64,000 bases of DNA, from positions 1 through 64,000 of the forward strand of contig JAUSMB010000035.1 in the NCBI GenBank assembly GCA_030645365.1, written 5' to 3'. Below, in pieces: positions 32,839 through 42,168 of this stretch. Position numbers and translations under genes: made by a program. The stretch comes from Rugosibacter sp. (GTDB lineage Bacteria; Pseudomonadota; Gammaproteobacteria; Burkholderiales; Rhodocyclaceae). The first letter of the stretch is position 1. Every line of letters starts with the position of its first letter. The notes beneath the pieces were generated by a model, which saw only the letters and a program-made list of their open reading frames with translations, was not told the DNA's origin and did no database searches.

Positions 32839-32859
32839 GTGCGACATATGGTGTCGCAC
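32839..32859. promoter_or_regulatory. Dyad symmetry, candidate operator upstream of the FtsH-like gene
   Basis: GTGCGACA-N5-TGTCGCAC perfect 8-bp arms. Confidence 0.5.
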
Positions 32860-33212
32860 TATTTGCAAAGGTTGATTCAGGAATGTTACGACAAGGATTA
32901 CAACGGCAGCGTTGGCCATGAGGTCAACCTATGATCGGCTCCAATCAATCGAAATCAATTCAGGTGCCACCTTTGTTCCCGAATGGCGCTAGGCGCAAAT
33001 AGCTGAGCTTTGCCGGTAGTGAGGCAATTGCCTCTGCATCACCTATCGGGATGACACCCGATTCGAGTGCGAAGAGGTGGGGGTATTGGCCTTGCGTGAC
33101 CTGGGTGAGCCGTCGCTACTGACGGGTATACATGCGGAGGAGGAGATCTGTCGCTTGCACCATAATATGATCAAACGCTTTTGCGCTTATCGGAGGAGCA
33201 TCGTGAGGCTAC

Positions 33213-34709
33213 CTATTCTTTGTTACTTATGGACTGGCCATCATAATTTTGGATAACTTGCTTTAACAACTGTTCAAAAGTTTCAACGACGTGATCATCC
33301 TTTAACTGGTCCAGGAATTTATTTAGCAAGTCCTTTGCAGTGTTGCTGGGCCCTAGCTTCCCAGATTTGGTCAATATCGAGAAGTAACGATTCGAGAATG
33401 GTCGCGCCACCGGGGTTCCGCCGCTATTTAATCGATTTCTGTAGAAAGCTCCTGGGAAAACCGGTTGCAGTTCGCCATTGGTGCAAATCGTAGTCGCTAG
33501 TTCTCGCCTTGCGTGTACCCACTGATCCTTAGCGTGATCACCCAGATCATTGATTGCAAGTGCTAAGGATAACTGCTCAGGGCGATTACTGAGGGAAAAC
33601 CCAATTAGCATATCGCTGCTACTATCCTGTTTCAAAAGAAGCTGTTGATATTTCTTGTTTAACGACCACTTACTGGGCAAAAATCGAATCCATGCAGAAG
33701 TTGTCCCTAGCACGGTGTAACCGCGATCCTGTAAAACGGTTCGAAGCACTTTAGCCCGATTGGCGGTGTCGGAGTCCACTGCGTCTAGGACATAATCCAA
33801 AATTTCCTTATGGCGGAAATATAGGCGCTCAATTGCATGGGTTGTATCATCACCCTGTGAATGGTCAGACTTCGATAACTGTTCGCTTAAATATTTCTTT
33901 AAGCCAGTCTGGCCTGACAATTGACTGGAATAGTCAGTCGCGATTTCACCGGCCAATTGTGCTACTGATCCCTCTTCAGTCGTCGCATACCGCTGCAAAT
34001 TTCTTATGTATGCCTGAATGAACTGAATCTGTGGACTATTGAATACGCTACTGTAATCCCGCGCATTAATTACTTGCTCTAATGGGTCAATTACATTTTC
34101 TGACCAACTGGCGGTCTTCCATTCCGGTTGCGAGGGCTGGTCGGTGTTAGGATCGACGACAAGAAACAGCATAAGCAAACTGCGTGTGCCACGCCACCTT
34201 TCAAGCATGCTGCCATAGCTTGCTAATTGATCTTGTCCTTCGCTCGAGTTGATCTTCGCCTCTATGGCCACTGCCCAAGTGCCCCCATCAATCAATAGGT
34301 CTAACGATCTCCTTTGGGGCTGACTGCCTCCATGCTCGTCCTCTTCCTGAGCGCCGACTGTCAGTCCTTTTTTCAGGTATGTCTCATTGACCTCTCTCCG
34401 TACTACTACAGTCCTATCAGCTGAGGTTTCAAACAACTCAGGCACGGATATTTCATAACTCCCTTCGCTAAAACTAGGAACGAACTTATTCAAGAACGCC
34501 CGCAAAAAAGATTCATTCAATCCATGGTTCTGATTGGGGTCAAGTAGCCATGCCAGAGTGTTGACATGGCGAAGCTCATAGTGACCGACCTTCAAAACAT
34601 CAAATGGGCTGAACCAGCGTAGCTCAGCAGCCAGCCGCATTGCCTTAGGTGACTGCACGATGGTGACAAGATTGTGCAGATGCAAATCTGCCAGATTTTC
34701 ATTACTCAT
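33213..34709 (-). CDS. PD-(D/E)XK nuclease superfamily protein (PDDEXK_4-like)
   Basis: HYELRHVNTLAWLLDPNQNHGLNESFLRAFL; RSLDLLIDGGTWAVAIEAKINSSEGQDQLASY (D...ExK core). Confidence 0.8.
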   Translation of the reverse strand: MSNENLADLHLHNLVTIVQSPKAMRLAAELRWFSPFDVLKVGHYELRHVNTLAWLLDPNQNHGLNESFLRAFLNKFVPSFSEGSYEISVPELFETSADRTVVVRREVNETYLKKGLTVGAQEEDEHGGSQPQRRSLDLLIDGGTWAVAIEAKINSSEGQDQLASYGSMLERWRGTRSLLMLFLVVDPNTDQPSQPEWKTASWSENVIDPLEQVINARDYSSVFNSPQIQFIQAYIRNLQRYATTEEGSVAQLAGEIATDYSSQLSGQTGLKKYLSEQLSKSDHSQGDDTTHAIERLYFRHKEILDYVLDAVDSDTANRAKVLRTVLQDRGYTVLGTTSAWIRFLPSKWSLNKKYQQLLLKQDSSSDMLIGFSLSNRPEQLSLALAINDLGDHAKDQWVHARRELATTICTNGELQPVFPGAFYRNRLNSGGTPVARPFSNRYFSILTKSGKLGPSNTAKDLLNKFLDQLKDDHVVETFEQLLKQVIQNYDGQSISNKE

Positions 34710-34810
34710 ATGTAGCTCTGCGCCTCAAGTCAACAAGCATTTTCTTTCAAAGGCTGAATTTTTCTGCACCTTGCAGTACCAGTGCCTGAACAGGAATTCT
34801 ATTAATCCTA

Positions 34811-35884
34811 TTACGTTCCACCAGAGACACGCTTTCTGATTTTATAGCGAGCAGCGGCGCGATCCATATTCTCGGAAATGCTTGCCCGCAGTGATTCCGG
34901 CGCCATGACCTCAACACCGTCGGCAAACCCCTGCAGCCACCAGCGTAACTGAAGGCTATTCGGCACCGTCGCTTTCAACTCCAGCCGGCCATCAGGCAAT
35001 TCACTGAGTTCTTGCTGCGCTGAAATGGGGGTGTCGTACAAATGTTCACCAGCGGCATGCTCAAAACGCGCGACCAGATCAATCATGGCTGCGGCTTCAA
35101 ACCCCATGCCGCCGCTGCTAATGAAATCGGCAAGCTTGAATCCTTTGGGGCGGCGTATTTTTTCTTCCAGAATTTCGACATTTCTCATGCGATGAACAAC
35201 CAGAAGTTTGCTGCCCGGATAATCAAACAAGGTGCAGACGAGATACAGCACGCTGCCACGTTGTATCAATCCCAGCGGATGGGCGATGTATTCGACGTCC
35301 GAGGTGTCACCGCGTTTTCGGTAACGCAGCTTTACCTGACGATCTTGAAACAGCGCATCCTGAATTTTTGCCTGAACGCCTTCCACCAATTTCGGCGCGA
35401 GCAATGGTTGGGTCGGCGGCACAACGGCAATCTTTTTACTCCAGGCGCTTGACGCGGCTTCCTGGCCAAGTGCATTCAGCCGTTGTTCAGCCATGCCGAA
35501 ATAGGGAGCGAGTTGTTCCAGCATGCTCGGGGGCATCAAGTTTGCTAAAAACTGACGAGTCATCGCAAATGTCATGGCCTCCGATGTACTCAACCCGGGA
35601 ACGTCAATTGCCGCAGCTCCTTTTTCCCAGCTCCAGCCATAGGGAATGGAGCGTGTATCTACAGTCAGCGGGAAACTTGCTGACAGCGATTGCAGATCAC
35701 GCTCTATCGTGCGCTTGGTGACTTCAAAGCCTTGGTTTCTGAGCTTTTCGACGAGATCTCTCGCGGACAGACGACGCGGGTAACGCGGAATCAGTCGCAA
35801 GGTCTGCCATTGGCGGAGCAAGGTATCGCCTGAAATTGACACGGATGAATCCCTCTGCTGAGTATTGGTTGGTTGTGTCAGCAT
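34811..35884 (-). CDS. HTH/WYL-domain transcriptional regulator
   Basis: N-terminal HTH (LRLIPRYPRRLSARDLVEKLRNQGFEVTKRTIERDLQSLSASFP); HPLGLIQRGSVLYLVCTLFDY WYL-type region; WCX-like C-terminus. Confidence 0.87.
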   Translation of the reverse strand: MLTQPTNTQQRDSSVSISGDTLLRQWQTLRLIPRYPRRLSARDLVEKLRNQGFEVTKRTIERDLQSLSASFPLTVDTRSIPYGWSWEKGAAAIDVPGLSTSEAMTFAMTRQFLANLMPPSMLEQLAPYFGMAEQRLNALGQEAASSAWSKKIAVVPPTQPLLAPKLVEGVQAKIQDALFQDRQVKLRYRKRGDTSDVEYIAHPLGLIQRGSVLYLVCTLFDYPGSKLLVVHRMRNVEILEEKIRRPKGFKLADFISSGGMGFEAAAMIDLVARFEHAAGEHLYDTPISAQQELSELPDGRLELKATVPNSLQLRWWLQGFADGVEVMAPESLRASISENMDRAAARYKIRKRVSGGT

Positions 35885-35975
35885 AATTCATTTTGCATCG
35901 TAAAGTCGGCTACCTCGAATGACCAGGTGAAGTTATCAGTTGTTGGCGCGATGAGTTTCACGATGCCTGATTGAT

Positions 35976-36224
35976 CTACAGTGATGTGCTACCTGCGGAT
36001 GCCAAACTTGAGAATCGATAGATCATTTTTCTGTCTGGTCGCGGATTACTGTGCGGCCCGACCAGCACCCAGATTTCATCACCATGAATTTGCACGCCAT
36101 GCACCTTCATGGCAGTTGTGCTCAGGTTGGTGCAATGAATGTAGCGAGGCGTGTTCTCGCCTGGCCGCACGACCTCCAACTGATTCTTGTTTTCCAGATA
36201 AATGGCGTAGCCCTCTGAGGTCAT
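35976..36224 (-). CDS. Small hypothetical protein, second gene of an operon split by IS5
   Basis: Starts MTSEGYAIYLENKNQLEVVRPGE after AAGGAG RBS; the RBS overlaps the IS5 target-site duplication. Confidence 0.6.
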   Translation of the reverse strand: MTSEGYAIYLENKNQLEVVRPGENTPRYIHCTNLSTTAMKVHGVQIHGDEIWVLVGPHSNPRPDRKMIYRFSSLASAGSTSL

Positions 36225-36241
36225 AGCGAATTGCTCCTTAA

Positions 36242-37467
36242 GGAAACCCTGAATAAGTGGCATTTACTGTGAACGATTTTGATGTCATGCGGTCAGATGC
36301 TGAGTATCGAACACTGGGATGGGAATGATGAAGCAGATGACATTGGCGACTGGGACGGGCTTTGATCTGCACGCGCGGGCGACACGGAAGGCTGAGTTTC
36401 TGGCGAAGATGGAGCGCCTGATGCCGTGGTCGGAGTTGTGTGCCTTGGTTGAGCCGCACTACCCGAAGGCTGGCAACGGCCGACCGCCGATCGGACTGGA
36501 GCGGATGCTGCGCATGTACTGGGTAGCCAACTGGTTCAATCTGGCCGATGAAGCCTGCGAGGATGCGATGTACGACACGGCGGTATTTCGGGAGTTCTGC
36601 GGCTTTGATTTGGGCCGGGAGCGGATTCCGGACGCCACGACCCTGCTGAAGTTTCGGCATCTGCTCGAAGAACACGACTTCGGCAAGGAGATGTTTGCCC
36701 GTGTCGGCGCGTTGTTGCAAGCCAATGGTGTCAAAGTTTCCGGCGGCACCATGGTTGATGCCACCCTGATCGCTGCGCCGCCTTCGACCAAGAACGAGGA
36801 GAAAGCCCGCGACCCCGAGATGCATCAGACCAAGAAGGGCAACCAGTGGTACTTTTTGAATCCGTTTCTGGACGGCATGAAGCTGCATATCGGCGCGGAT
36901 AGCAAAACCGGTCTGATTCATAGTGCCAGCGTGACGGCCGCGAACGTCCATGACAACCAGCAAGTGGAGAACCTCCTGCATGGCAACGAAACTCGCTTCT
37001 ACGGCGACAGTGCCTACCGGGGCAAGGTGCAACGGGAGCGTCTCAAGGAACTGGCACCGAACGCCAAGGACTTCACCAACAAGCGAGCCTACCGCAATGC
37101 GCCGTTGTCGGATGCCGACAAGGAAACGAACCGTCGCAAGTCGGGTATCCGCGCCAGGGTCGAGCATCCCTTCCTGATCCTCAAGCGCCTGTGGGGCTTT
37201 GCCAAGGTGCGCTATCGGGGTTTGGCGAAGAACGCCAACCGGGCCTTTGTCCAGAAACGGATTCAAACCATGCTGGCAGCAATCAACATGCTCAAGCATG
37301 GCAGACCGCTGACGGGAGAGGTGCGTCCAGCATGAGCGCAATACGGGGGAATGCCCCAAAATCTCCCGCCCATGGGGCTGGTAGTTGATGAACTTTGCCC
37401 GCTTCGCGTCATTTCGTCTCAATTCATCGCCCCCAGGGGAAATCTCGGTGGCTTGTTCAGCGTTTCC
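36242..37467 (+). mobile_element. IS5-family insertion sequence, apparently intact
   Basis: Imperfect terminal inverted repeats GGAAACcCTGAAtAAG / GGAAACgCTGAAcAAG, TTAA duplication at 36238-36241 and 37468-37471, single full-length transposase ORF. Confidence 0.9.
36319..37335 (+). CDS. IS5-family transposase
   Basis: GGTMVDATLIAAPPSTKNEEKARDPEMHQTKKGNQWYF; YGDSAYRG; RARVEHPFLILKRLWGFAKVRYRGLAKN (DDE). Confidence 0.93.
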   Translation: MGMMKQMTLATGTGFDLHARATRKAEFLAKMERLMPWSELCALVEPHYPKAGNGRPPIGLERMLRMYWVANWFNLADEACEDAMYDTAVFREFCGFDLGRERIPDATTLLKFRHLLEEHDFGKEMFARVGALLQANGVKVSGGTMVDATLIAAPPSTKNEEKARDPEMHQTKKGNQWYFLNPFLDGMKLHIGADSKTGLIHSASVTAANVHDNQQVENLLHGNETRFYGDSAYRGKVQRERLKELAPNAKDFTNKRAYRNAPLSDADKETNRRKSGIRARVEHPFLILKRLWGFAKVRYRGLAKNANRAFVQKRIQTMLAAINMLKHGRPLTGEVRPA

Positions 37468-37484
37468 TTAACTGATCGGAATCG

Positions 37485-37904
37485 TTAAAAATTTTCGGCC
37501 CATTGATCCCAGAAACCCGGTTCGTCGTGATGGGCGTTTTTCATGGCCTCTTGCAAAGGGAAGTAGCAAAAATAAATGCCTTTAATTCGGTTGCTTTCGT
37601 CTGGCAGCTCAAAGTGTTCCGCTAGCTTTTGGTAATCCGGATCATTCAGGTCGAATGGAACATCGAGGTAAATATCGCCCTTATAGGGGCGAATCGAGTT
37701 TTCATCCGCCTCGCGGAAACAGGGGGCCCAGGAAATCCCGACACTATCGAGCCATTGGATGGCATCCGCTCTGTTGGGGTCATCCTCGTATTCGTGAAAT
37801 GTAATCAATTCTGGTGAGTAGGAACTATCTCTAAAAAGCAAGTAGAGAACATCACGTTGCTTGATCCGTGCAATGTGATCGATGTGTCGCAAATATCTGG
37901 CCAT
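37485..37904 (-). CDS. Hypothetical acidic protein, first gene of the IS5-split operon
   Basis: 139-aa ORF MARYLRHIDHIARIKQRDVLYLLFRD...; no family recognised. Confidence 0.6.
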   Translation of the reverse strand: MARYLRHIDHIARIKQRDVLYLLFRDSSYSPELITFHEYEDDPNRADAIQWLDSVGISWAPCFREADENSIRPYKGDIYLDVPFDLNDPDYQKLAEHFELPDESNRIKGIYFCYFPLQEAMKNAHHDEPGFWDQWAENF

Positions 37905-38271
37905 AGAGAGCTTCTCCGATTTCTAGTGATGTTGATCATCTGTTTTTACGATGCCTAATTGATCTACTACAACCAGCAATGATTCGCGGGATATTGATAC
38001 GGAAAGGCATTCGGTAATACCGGTGAATATGAGATCAATGACTTTGGCATGAATGCGTGGCCGGAGTGTTCGATGAGATTTCATGGGTGCCTTCATTAAC
38101 ATGTCAAAACAGGCCAATGGTGTGCTGGCCGACTTGATGAAAAGCAGTTTGCCCTTCGACCACGACGATCCATGTCGCACTAAATCAGAAATGGTTGGTA
38201 GCTGGGCTAGCGGTGATGCATTAGCCTAATATACTGACGCTATCAAACGGGCAATCAAAACGGATAGTCAC

Positions 38272-41200
38272 ATGCATCGACAGAACGGCACGACCTTTTA
38301 CTCTGCCAGCGATCTCGCTGATTTCGTTGAATGTCGTCATATCGCGACACTTGGCCTGAAAAATCTGGTGACACCATTGCCTAAAAAGGCAGCGGGAGAA
38401 GAAGCAAAAATTCTTCAGGCTCACGGTATTGACCATGAAACTGATTACTTGAACCGTTTGCGAAGCCGTGATCTGGAGATAGCCGACATACCCACTACCG
38501 GTACTCATGACGAGCGTGTACAGCAAACCCTCAATGCCATGCGGAATGGCGCTGACGTCATCTATCAGGCAGCATTTGAATTGGGTTCTTTTCGGGGCTA
38601 TGCTGACTTTCTGCTCAAGGTAGCCATTCCGTCCAATCTGGGCAATTATTCTTACGAAGTAGCGGATACCAAACTGGCAAGGAAGGGTAAAGCCAGGTAT
38701 CTGGTCCAGATCGTTTTGTATTCCGACATGCTTGAAGCCGCTCAAGGATTGGCGCCCGCTTACGCCCATCTTGAGCTGGGCGATGGCACAGAAAAATCCT
38801 ATCGTCTGGATGACTTCCGACACTATGTTGCTGCGCTGAAACAGCGTTTTCTGGCGTTCATGGTGAATCCGCCGGAAACACAGCCGGAAAAGTGCAGCCA
38901 CTGCGGGCTTTGCCCCTGGGAAGATCTGTGCAAAGCCGAGTGGGTGCGCCAAGACCATCTCAATCAGGTAGCTAACGTTCGCGCCGGTGATATTCGTAAA
39001 TTGCACGCGGCCGGCATCAGCACATTGAAAGCACTGGCAATGGCCGCTGAAGACGTCAAAGAAATTGCATCATTCGCCACCATCAAAACTCAGGCTGCAC
39101 TCCAGCTCAAAAAGCGCGATACCGGCATTGATGCGGTAGTGTGCAAGACGCCCGACCCCGAGACACAAAACGGCTTCTTTCAGTTACCGATTCCAGACGA
39201 GGGTGACCTGTATTTCGACATGGAGGGGTATCCCCATGACCCGGGTGGCCTCGAATATCTGTTTGGTGTGTGTTATCGCGAAGGCAGTAGGCTTGCCTTC
39301 AAACCATTCTGGGGCCACACCCGGCAGGAGGAGAAGCTGGCTTTTGAGCAATTTATCGACTTTGTGATGGAGCGTATCGCGCTGAATCCCAGGCTGCATA
39401 TTTACCACTATGCCGATTACGAGCGCCGCGCCCTGAAAAAGCTGATGGCTGTTCATGGCACACGGGAGGCCGAAGTGGATCAATTGCTGCGCGACCAGCG
39501 ACTGGTGGATCTGTATGCCGTTGTTCGCCACGCGATACAGACCTCGGAACCACGGTACTCGATCAAGAACCTTGAAACCTTCTACATGAAGGGAGAACGT
39601 GCTTCCGACGTTAAAAATGCCGGCGCCAGCATTGTCTATTACGAACACTGGCGAACCCAAGGTGATCAAAAATGGCTGGAAGACATCGAGCGCTATAACG
39701 AGGAGGATTGTGTCTCGACAGAAAAACTGCACGTCTGGTTACTTCAGTTGCGCGAACGAGCTCAACAGGAATATGCGTTGGCCATACCGTGGATGGAGAC
39801 AGCCGTTCCAGATATTGAGAATCAAGCCGAAGCCACCGAACGATCGGCCAAGGCATTGGCGGCTGAAGCACTGCGCAACACCCTTCGGGAGCGCTTGACG
39901 TCCTTGCTGGCTTCTCTGCCAACGGACTCACCTCAGCGAGGCGCAGCAGAATTGAACTTGCACTTGCTCGATTTTTACTGGCGCGAGGCCAAGCCCGCTT
40001 TCTGGAAAATGTTTGAGCAGCAAAAACGCTCGGTAGAAGAATTGATCGATGATCTCGACGTCATCGCTGGATTGACACTGGATCCAACCGCTGAGGTGGT
40101 GAAGGATAAGCAATCCTTTATTTATCACTACCGCATGCCACCTCAAGAATACCGCCTGAAGATGGGTGATGGCGTTCGAGATACCCAGTCCTTGGGTGGC
40201 GTCGGGACGATTGCTGCTATTGATCCAGCTAACCAGCGCATCGCATTGCGCATTGGTGGACTGACACTCAAGAGAGTGTGGGATGAGCAGATGCCTGGAT
40301 TGCTTTCGATCAGTGCTTCCGGCCGAGTCGACATGGGAATTTTGCAGTCGGCAATCATGCGCTATACCGCTGCCCGCTACGCGGATGATGCCGCTCCAGA
40401 TCGCTATCGTGCGTTGGCATCCTTGCTGGAAAGACAGCTCCCGCGAATCAGCGATTTACCTTCCGGGGCTCCGGTATTGTCCGGTAACGCTTCAACCGAA
40501 GCGGTAATCGATGTTGTCCAGCGGCTGCAGGAGAGCTACCTGATTGTGCAGGGGCCACCCGGCACGGGCAAAACGTATACCGGTGCTCGGGTGATCTTGA
40601 GTTTGCTGGAGGCGGGTAAACGGGTTGGTGTCTGTGCCATGAGCCATAAGGCAGTGTCTAACCTGCTGAATGCGGTAACTGACGCAGCGATAAAAAACAA
40701 GAAGTCATTCGTTGGTGCCCGCAAAGGTGACAAGGATGCGGCACTGATCGATGATCGCTTCATCAAGGATGTCGATAAGCCCGAAGATACCCTGGACCCG
40801 GCATTGCGTCTGGTAGGTGGAACGGCGTGGGTATTTGCCAGAGAGGATGCCGACCAGACATACGATTATCTGTTCGTTGATGAGGCGGGGCAGGTGTCAT
40901 TGGCTAATCTCGTGGCCATGGGGTGTGCGGCGCGAAATATTGTTTTGCTGGGCGATCAGATGCAGTTGGGACAACCGCTGCAGGGAACGCACCCAGGCGA
41001 CTCTGGCTTGTCAGCTCTGCAATATCTGTTGCGAGACCATGCCACGGTTCCCCAAGCGCTTGGCGTGCTGCTGAATGTGTCTTACCGGATGCATCCCGAT
41101 GTTTGTGGCTTCATATCCGACGCTGTCTACGATTCACGATTGACCAACCATCCCGATACCGCCAATCAGCAACTCGTTCTGAATGAAAAGGCGGATCGTG

Positions 41201-41784
41201 TTTTGAAATCAAGCGGGATTGCCTTCGAGCCGGTCACACATACTGGCTGTGCTCAAACCTCGACAGAAGAAGCGGTTCGTATCCGCGAAATCATCGCATC
41301 GCTGTGCTCGCAATCGTTCATCGATACTGACCAGGTCAAGCATTCAATCAAGGCCGAAAATATCTTGGTGGTGGCTCCTTACAACGCGCAAGTACGCGTG
41401 CTGAAGGAGCTTCTTCCTGAGACGATTGCCATTGGTACGGTCGATAAGTTCCAGGGGCAAGAGGCAGAGGTGGTGATCATTTCCATGACAACCTCCAGCG
41501 GTGAGGAAATGCCACGAAACATGGAATTCCTCTTTGATCCGCATCGATTGAATGTCGCCATTTCACGGGCGAAGATTTTGGCGATATTGGTGGCAAGCCC
41601 GAAATTGCTTGAAATTGACTGCACGACGCCGGAGCAGATGGCGCTGGTAAATACGCTTTGTTGGGTGGCGGATCTCGGCAATTCAGGAACGACGCTGTCA
41701 GCCGCCTCCAGCGTGTCTTACCCTGATTCGTTACCGTGGCAATCACCAACAGTTTCTGCCGAGTGCCACTCACCGTGTAGGTAA
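38272..41784 (+). CDS. TM0106-type RecB-like nuclease fused to SF1 (Dna2/Upf1-like) helicase
   Basis: YSYEVADTKLARKGKARYLVQIVLYSDML nuclease core, CSHCGLCPWEDLC cysteine cluster, QGPPGTGKTYTGARVI Walker A, VDEAGQ, RLNVAISRAK; last ~25 codons lie in the IS630 remnant. Confidence 0.88.
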   Translation: MHRQNGTTFYSASDLADFVECRHIATLGLKNLVTPLPKKAAGEEAKILQAHGIDHETDYLNRLRSRDLEIADIPTTGTHDERVQQTLNAMRNGADVIYQAAFELGSFRGYADFLLKVAIPSNLGNYSYEVADTKLARKGKARYLVQIVLYSDMLEAAQGLAPAYAHLELGDGTEKSYRLDDFRHYVAALKQRFLAFMVNPPETQPEKCSHCGLCPWEDLCKAEWVRQDHLNQVANVRAGDIRKLHAAGISTLKALAMAAEDVKEIASFATIKTQAALQLKKRDTGIDAVVCKTPDPETQNGFFQLPIPDEGDLYFDMEGYPHDPGGLEYLFGVCYREGSRLAFKPFWGHTRQEEKLAFEQFIDFVMERIALNPRLHIYHYADYERRALKKLMAVHGTREAEVDQLLRDQRLVDLYAVVRHAIQTSEPRYSIKNLETFYMKGERASDVKNAGASIVYYEHWRTQGDQKWLEDIERYNEEDCVSTEKLHVWLLQLRERAQQEYALAIPWMETAVPDIENQAEATERSAKALAAEALRNTLRERLTSLLASLPTDSPQRGAAELNLHLLDFYWREAKPAFWKMFEQQKRSVEELIDDLDVIAGLTLDPTAEVVKDKQSFIYHYRMPPQEYRLKMGDGVRDTQSLGGVGTIAAIDPANQRIALRIGGLTLKRVWDEQMPGLLSISASGRVDMGILQSAIMRYTAARYADDAAPDRYRALASLLERQLPRISDLPSGAPVLSGNASTEAVIDVVQRLQESYLIVQGPPGTGKTYTGARVILSLLEAGKRVGVCAMSHKAVSNLLNAVTDAAIKNKKSFVGARKGDKDAALIDDRFIKDVDKPEDTLDPALRLVGGTAWVFAREDADQTYDYLFVDEAGQVSLANLVAMGCAARNIVLLGDQMQLGQPLQGTHPGDSGLSALQYLLRDHATVPQALGVLLNVSYRMHPDVCGFISDAVYDSRLTNHPDTANQQLVLNEKADRVLKSSGIAFEPVTHTGCAQTSTEEAVRIREIIASLCSQSFIDTDQVKHSIKAENILVVAPYNAQVRVLKELLPETIAIGTVDKFQGQEAEVVIISMTTSSGEEMPRNMEFLFDPHRLNVAISRAKILAILVASPKLLEIDCTTPEQMALVNTLCWVADLGNSGTTLSAASSVSYPDSLPWQSPTVSAECHSPCR

Positions 41785-42130
41785 CCGGCGTCTTGCCTGC
41801 TGACGCGTAGCTGCGGCCGCGCACATCGGTATTGATCGGGGCTGTCTCATCGCCCCAGTGAATCTCGCCGCTTTCGGCCTTGGCACGCTTTTCAATTTCC
41901 GGGTATTGCTCGGTGAACCAGGCTTGTACGGCTTGCGGCCGCTGCTCGCAGGTCTTATTGATCGGCTTCTGTGGGGTGAAACCCCGGAGCGACAGATAGT
42001 TGCATCACGCCATATCCCTTGCGATGCCACCGCACTACTTGCTTGCGCCGTTCGTGCAGTTGCTCCAGTGTCGAATAGCTTGTGTCGTCTTTTACTATCT
42101 GCTCAGTATGGAGACTGATTCGGATGTTTC
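41708..42130 (-). pseudogene. IS630-type transposase remnant with internal deletion (right flank of island)
   Basis: Minus strand fragments STLEQLHERRKQVVRWHRKGYGVMQ / YLSLRGFTPQKPINKTCEQRPQAVQAWFTEQYPEIEKRAKAESGEIHWGDETAPINTDVRGRSYASAGKTPVTYTVSGTRQKLLVIATVTNQGKTRW. Confidence 0.88.
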
Positions 42131-42168
42131 AATATTATCGTGCCGAGTCAAGAGTTGTCATTTGTTTG

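Noticed and set aside
36238-37422. 394-aa ORF antisense to the IS5 transposase
   Set aside because: Spans the whole IS including both ends; typical antisense shadow ORF of GC-rich transposases.
37923-38180. 85-aa minus-strand ORF as a real gene
   Set aside because: No RBS or family recognised; more likely an interrupted fragment (see the direct-repeat finding).
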